Source of the DNA: Gentiana macrophylla
Taxonomy: Eukaryota > Streptophyta > Magnoliopsida > Gentianales > Gentianaceae
Assembly: GCA_026214975.1 (NCBI GenBank)
Contig: CM047807.1
Location: forward strand, 66,939,824-67,003,823
Direction: 5' to 3'
Length of the DNA stretch: 64,000 bases
Shown in pieces: positions 58,315 through 64,000 of this stretch; the first letter of the stretch is position 1, and every line of letters begins with the position of its first letter. The notes beneath the pieces are model-generated. The model was not told the origin of the DNA, made no database searches, and saw only the letters and a program-made list of their open reading frames with translations. Made by a program: the position numbers and the translations under genes.

Positions 58315-60834
58315 TGCATGTTTCAAGAACGAAATAGTTCATATTCTTAGCTAAAACATTAGAAAAGTGGCCGGTCATTATTCGGTTTTGTGTAGCTTTG
58401 CATAATGTTGGCTTATATCAAAATCTAAATTTTAGCCCAGTTGACAAAGATTCTTCTGACAAAATTTTTATTAATGGGATCGCACATACATAATGAAGAA
58501 GGGATTCAACAACTTGAAAGCAAATGTGCCTTTTTTTACTTCCGAATTTCTTCAATTCTCAAGTATTTGTGTCATGATCGTTGTTGCTTTTGTACTTCTT
58601 ATTGTAACTTCAGTGCATATTATGTTGGTGAATGTTGTGGTGGACCTTATGAAAGTTTAATAATCAATTTTTTTAATGTCGCTTACTCAGTTTGTTCTGT
58701 GTAGGGGGAGACATGTTTTCTATCATGTTATCAATTGACTCAAATTCTTTTCTTTAGATGGTGGCGTTAGGCACCACATGAGATTTGGTTAACAATCGAC
58801 AATTTTACAGTTTGTGCTTCAATGCGAGTGCCGTATTCAATACCAATTGCAGATCGGCAAATATTGGTGGACATCAAGCTATTTAATGAACTGAACTTCT
58901 TCTACAGAGTTAATATATCCACCACCCGGATAACCTCTCCATTATCTGAATCAATTTTCATAGAGAAGAAGATTATCAGATTAGTGTCGAACGATTTCAT
59001 CTTCTAAAGCGAATCGATGATGAAGACTCAGCCGATTTGGAGTCCAGCTATGGTGATGGATATTCCAGGTTGGATTGTATTGAAAGAATGTTTTGTATTT
59101 GTTTATCATTTCTTACTTAGACCTGACTACATAATATGCATTTCAACATAGCAATTTTTGTTAATTGATTTTTCATGTTACTAGACAGGTTTAATAATTT
59201 GAAAAACTACCAACGACAAAGAATGTGTTATATCAAAGCAATAATTTATCACATACTGACTGGAGTGGTTCAATCATATTCTTTGATTTGCATCATTACA
59301 GTTCATGTTGTATATATTCTTTGTTTTCACGTTTTGGTGTGGTGTTGCATTATTGTCCTAATGGTTCAGAAACAATCGGCCAATAAAAAAAATCCTATTT
59401 TCATCAGTGGATCATTGAATTATTAAATATAAACGGAGTTTCGAATTATGTATCATTGAGTAATATCTTTTCTCTTTGGTAACTTTGTTCGATATAATTG
59501 TTCCGTTGAGCTGATGTAGCTGTTTTTATATGCACCATAGAGCTCCCACCACTCCGACAGGACTGGAAACTCCCTCCCAACCTAGGTCTCAATCAAATCG
59601 AGTTGGTAGCTTTGACATCATTATAGACAAAACACTTTGACAGATTTATCGAGTGGGTAGAGGACTTTGTTCTTCTGCAGTTCCGCTACACGACTTTGGT
59701 GAGTCAATTCTTTGAAATTCCTTAAAAATTAACTGAGCTATTTGATGGTTATTCCATTAACATTTCAAATTTAATCATATTGACATTTGTATTCGGAAGT
59801 GACACGACTACTAGACAAGCTCTTTGTGGTATATGGTACAGTTAAATTTAAGAAAAATAATGTCGATTATGGGGGAGGGTGTGAGAGTCACATGATTGAT
59901 AGCTCATTACATTTTCACTTTGTACAGTGTGTGTGATTCTCAGATTGTGCATGTTCATTGTGCATTAGCCGGAGTTGTCGTGCGTGTTTTCTCAGGTATC
60001 TCATTCGTCCGCTACTTTTTTGTAACCTCCCAGTGTTTTACATTTTTAACCCCACCATTTTGATCCTTCTACATTTAAAACTTTATCTGCTGCAAGTCGT
60101 GAATACTATCGACGTTTAATTTGGCATAGATGCTCATCTGATTCTCTGTGCCTTGGGGTTTTTTTTCTTTCTTTTTTTCATGTTAGTTTGTTCTAATCGC
60201 TTCTACATATAAAGCTGAATTGAATATATGACCTGGATTGTATTGATAATGTCTTGATAATATCTCTCCTTTGATGTTTTATGTTCCATCACCCTCCGTG
60301 TCACCCTACTACTTCGAGTTTTTGTATTCCCCGCAATGTTTAAATGTGTGGAAGACCTATGTCTACCACAATTTTTGTATCTATTCAGATGTATTTTGGA
60401 CTTACAATTGTCACATTGTTCCATTTCAGTCAAACTTACACAAATGTTAATTTTGGACCATTACCTGTATACAGTTTATAGTATTTGCAAGAATGATAAG
60501 AGAATGGTAAACATTGCCTTCTGTGGTTTTGCACTCCATTATTTGAAGTCTAATTTGACTGCTCTGTTGGTTTGCAGAATGCCCAACATTTTGAGTCAAA
60601 TACATCATTATGTAAAGTAATCACCAAAGATTCTACTTACATTGTGAGGTGTGGTATCTTCCTTCAATCCAGGCAAACCTTTTTTTAATTACACTCTCTT
60701 TTCAAATAACCCAATAATTTCAACTTGAAACCATTCATTTTGGTTTTTTGGTTTAACGTGTGTAGTTGTTTTTCATTAATGCTCATTTTCAAATTTTATA
60801 TCATTCACATGCATCGCATATGAGTTTCCGACTA

Positions 60835-60871
<37 letters not shown>

Positions 60872-61463
60872 CATTGATTTGGGTATTGCGGATTTGCCAA
60901 TCCTATTTCCAATTACATTGGGTGCTTTCCGTATTATTTCTCTTTTTCTACCCAATTCATTCAGTAGGTTTGCTGATGGTCACAATATAGGACTCAAATC
61001 ATGTAAAGTTTATTGTACTAAACGAATTCATTTCACTACTGATCATCTAAATGATTACATACTACCATTTAAAAAACATCAGCTTTGGCCATATCAATTA
61101 TTTAGCTTTTAACCTCATTTTGTGATTGTTCAACTGAAAAAGAACGATTGATTTAATGACATATTTAAATACCTCCTCGCCTTTTTCCATAACAGGTTCA
61201 ATAACTTCAATCACTATACCCTCGTACACGTTCATGAAGAAGATGACCACGCATCTGAAACATCATATACATACCAAGCCTTTCAGTAAAACTAAAGAGA
61301 GTATGAAAAAAGTGCTTGAAAAAAATAAAGAGTACATGGAGGGGAGGAACGGAATTTATGTACATGGTAAAGAAAACTCCAAACCATAAGAAATTTCACC
61401 TTCTCCTTAAATAGGTCAAATTCTTGTTTCATTCAAATTTCATGAAAGCAGCAACCATAACAT
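58315..61463 (+). other. Possible downstream exons and introns of the hypothetical gene; no confirmed CDS
   Basis: Short open stretches next to splice-like signals occur at 58818-59070 (MRVPYSIPIADRQILVDIKL), 59540-59700 (ELPPLRQDWKLPPNLG, ending before GTGAGT) and 61196-61390 (after an acceptor-like AACAG). They do not chain into a recognisable protein. T-rich intron-like sequence fills the gaps, with an (AT)n run at 60837-60869. This could be a decayed gene or gene fragments carried by a transposon. Confidence 0.3.
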
Positions 61464-63257
61464 TGTTAGATGTAATATCGTCGGATGGATCAAGATCCAC
61501 CCGATTACGCAGCGGAATACTATAGATCTAGATCCAGTCAACCAAAATACATAAAATAAATAGATCTAACCTATGGGGGTTAGATTGCTACCAGGTTATG
61601 GTGAATAAACTCAAGAACAATCTTCAATCCTAGATCCAAGCTAGATGAGAAGCCACAGTCTTCCAACGTGTGTCTCTCAAGCACCACCAGGTGGATGGTG
61701 TTTAGCTTTGCTCGGGACCTCCTCTATATGCTATCTAGAAAACCCGAAGTTTTCTAAACTCGAAACCAAAGTACAATGGCCGAAAAATTTTAAGCCAAGT
61801 ACTTACACAAAATGGCGTGTTTTTCATTGTCAAAAGGCTTATAACTCTCTTTATATAGGAGAAGTAATCTTTGTCTCCAATGATTTAATAATTAAGAGAT
61901 AATTATTAGATTAATCCTTTTCCAAATAAAAGATAAATAAAATAATTATCCCAAACAAATTAGGATAAATCATATTATTATCTAATATTCCATGAATTAT
62001 CAATTAACAAATAAAAGATAAATCACACATTAAATAATTATCCAAGAAAACTAATTCTTTGATAATTAATTAATACAAATATACGCCCGCTTCTAAGTAA
62101 ATAAAGGTCCACGATTTTTGACACATCATTGAAATTCACTTAAAAATTTCTTTCCATGTATTTGATTATCTAGTGCAACTAAACAATTAATTCACATATC
62201 AATTAAATAGTCCAATCTAACTATTTAATTATAATTGAGGTGAAACGACGAGAAAACATATGCTATGTTAGGAGCCACGTCGGGGACTATGGACCCATAT
62301 TCAGTAGCTACAATAAATTAAATAAAATTATTCGTCAGACCGAACAATTATATTCAATCTATTAATTCCGGGATTGCACCACCATAAATCCGAAACTGAA
62401 CTCTGCTGAATATGGATATAAACTTACACTCACGTATGAGTTGATAAGCGTCCACTGATATAATCATTACATACGGATAAATCCTCCATAGACTATTCAT
62501 TTCGATTCGGGATATCTCCGTAAACCCTTCTCGAAACATATTATCCTTATTTGCCATTAACTCTCTAGTGATCAATTAGTTCACCACTAATATAGTATGA
62601 ACTGGGCCCATCGATCGCTTTTTGGGGTTAACAAATAAGTGGAAGCGTCTCTGTCTACTTCACGAGGAAGGAATGGATTTCATATTCTGTGATAGCACAC
62701 AGACTACACACTCATCGAGAATAGAGCCAACGAAGTGTTGGACCACATACTACGAAGTGATCCTTACTAACACATCAAACTCTACCCTAGTCTAAGCGTT
62801 AAATGCCTGTGATCATCTCAGATTGAGATTAATCCATATATGATCATCTTGTGATTCTATAAGACTTTCGATTACGGAATTATATCGAGAACTCAAATCA
62901 AATCGGTCCAAATTTCTATATGATTATCATTATATATAAATGCCCCACTAGTATCCTATTACCGACAATCCGGATAAGATTGTCATCACACCTAAAGTGT
63001 TAGGCGCATTATTAGCATATTAATCATGAGACCCGTGCTCGATTAATCAACGCTACGGACTAAGTTAATTTTAAGTACATCTCACTAACTCAATCCTCTT
63101 GTGTATAGCCATACACTGAGTTATGTGATTACATAAACGAGGTACTTAGGGTTTTCAGTAGGGTCTTAATTATAAGCATACATATATATAATAAGATGAA
63201 TTATTAATCCTGTCCTAAAACAATTAGATAATTGTCTTTCGGGCACTACACCTAACA
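61464..63257 (-). repeat. 3' LTR of Copia-F
   Basis: TGTTAGATG to CACCTAACA on the plus strand, 1.79 kb, followed by a minus-strand polypurine tract GTGCAAGTGGGAGAT (63258-63272). This PPT/LTR junction is the common plant Copia form and matches Copia-E. CTCTTTATATAGGAG near 61847 gives the minus-strand TATA region. The interior lies to the right but is cut off 24 bp on by Copia-G. Confidence 0.85.
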
Positions 63258-63281
63258 ATCTCCCACTTGCACGATGAAAGA

Positions 63282-64000
63282 TGTAGGATCTTAGATCTAA
63301 ACGAATTAGATCTACGCGCAGCGGATGGATCACGATTTATATATCACAATACATAAATAAAGGATTTAACTACTACAAGGGGGTTAAGATTATGTTACCA
63401 ATAGTGGGAAGAGAAGCCTTGATCTTCCAATGTGTTCTCCAAACGGTGGTTGGTGGACACCCTTCTTGATAAAAGCACCTCCTTGATATGCAACTCCAAG
63501 AAAAACTTGTAGTTTTTCTTCTTCTAAAACCCTAGACAAGAAAACTAATTTTTTTTCTCTTTTATGTGGTGTAGGTCAAATTTTACCAATGCCAATTACA
63601 CTTGGAATAACTCTCCTTTTTATAGGAGAGTAAATCCTTGGTCTCCAAGTTTTAATTAAATAAATAATTAATTAATTAAACAAAATAAAAGGATATTTTC
63701 CTTAATGACTAATTGTGACATGTATTGACCAATAGGAAATCAAATAACAAGTCATCCAACCAATCATATAACAAGAATATCTTTTATTTTCCATAACACA
63801 AGAAAATTAATTCTTGTGCTAAAATGAGACAAATAGGCGCCACATGTTAGGGTTTTTTAGCCCACATAAAATGTCTTTTATGTGTATTATATTATTCTCA
63901 ACTAAATAATATCCATGCATATCAATTAATTAGCCCAGCCAATTAATTATCAATGAGGCCCAAATAACAAGAATATTAGCCCGAATTATAAGCCACATTT
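63282..64000 (-). repeat. LTR of Copia-G, partial (window edge)
   Basis: It begins TGTAGGATC and parallels the Copia-F LTR through AGAAGCC, CTTCCAA, the TTTATAGGAGA box and TTGGTCTCCAA. It belongs to a related but distinct subfamily. It appears inserted just inside the polypurine tract of Copia-F. It extends beyond 64000. Confidence 0.75.

Overview
The window is nuclear DNA of a flowering plant, probably a eudicot. Evidence for this: a spliced bHLH transcription factor gene with plant-type GT-AG introns, AT-rich intergenic DNA, and a dense stack of plant LTR retrotransposons (Copia and Gypsy) primed by initiator-Met tRNA or by a tRNA matching TGGCGCC. The only convincing host gene is the 3' part of a bHLH gene at 26-2250. 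Its reading frame runs through five exons to a stop.

Region by region. 1-2250: bHLH gene. 3030-4245: a decayed Gypsy-type LTR fragment, then a complete TRIM (tiny LTR element) with target-site duplication GCAAG. 4850-34046: Copia-A on the minus strand. It is split inside pol by a 24-kb non-autonomous Athila-like Gypsy element (7512-31600, minus, TSD GAAAC). That Gypsy element is itself split by Copia-B, a sirevirus-like element with a third ORF (10091-21253, plus, TSD TCTGC), by Copia-C, a one-LTR copy (22816-27816, minus, flanked by AGGTG), and by a hairpin MITE (29009-29226, 8-bp TSD AAAACAGT). 34047-34572 and 44122-44700: pieces of a degenerate coiled-coil gene that received Copia-D (34573-44121, minus). 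Copia-D is in turn interrupted by a degenerate Copia-E fragment (about 39035-43910). 45350-51152: a decayed Gypsy derivative with a gypsy-type N-terminal ORF, a 67-bp tandem array, several other repeat blocks and a 3' LTR. 51153-51820: a large fold-back hairpin. 51821-57276: AT-rich DNA with simple and complex minisatellites and a GGGTA-rich block. 57343-61400: a hypothetical gene or pseudogene whose first exon carries a 107-bp triplication. 61464-64000: the 3' LTR of Copia-F, interrupted just past its polypurine tract by a second related LTR (Copia-G) that runs off the window.

The order of insertion can be read from nesting and target-site duplications: coiled-coil gene, then Copia-A, then the Gypsy element, then Copia-B, Copia-C and the MITE. 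Nothing in the retroelement coding regions appears intact. The most unusual signals are a GGTAAACC-type paired palindrome repeated seven times only within the Gypsy element, an apparent one-ended Copia integration with a target-site duplication, and related plant-transposon ORFs in elements of two different superfamilies.
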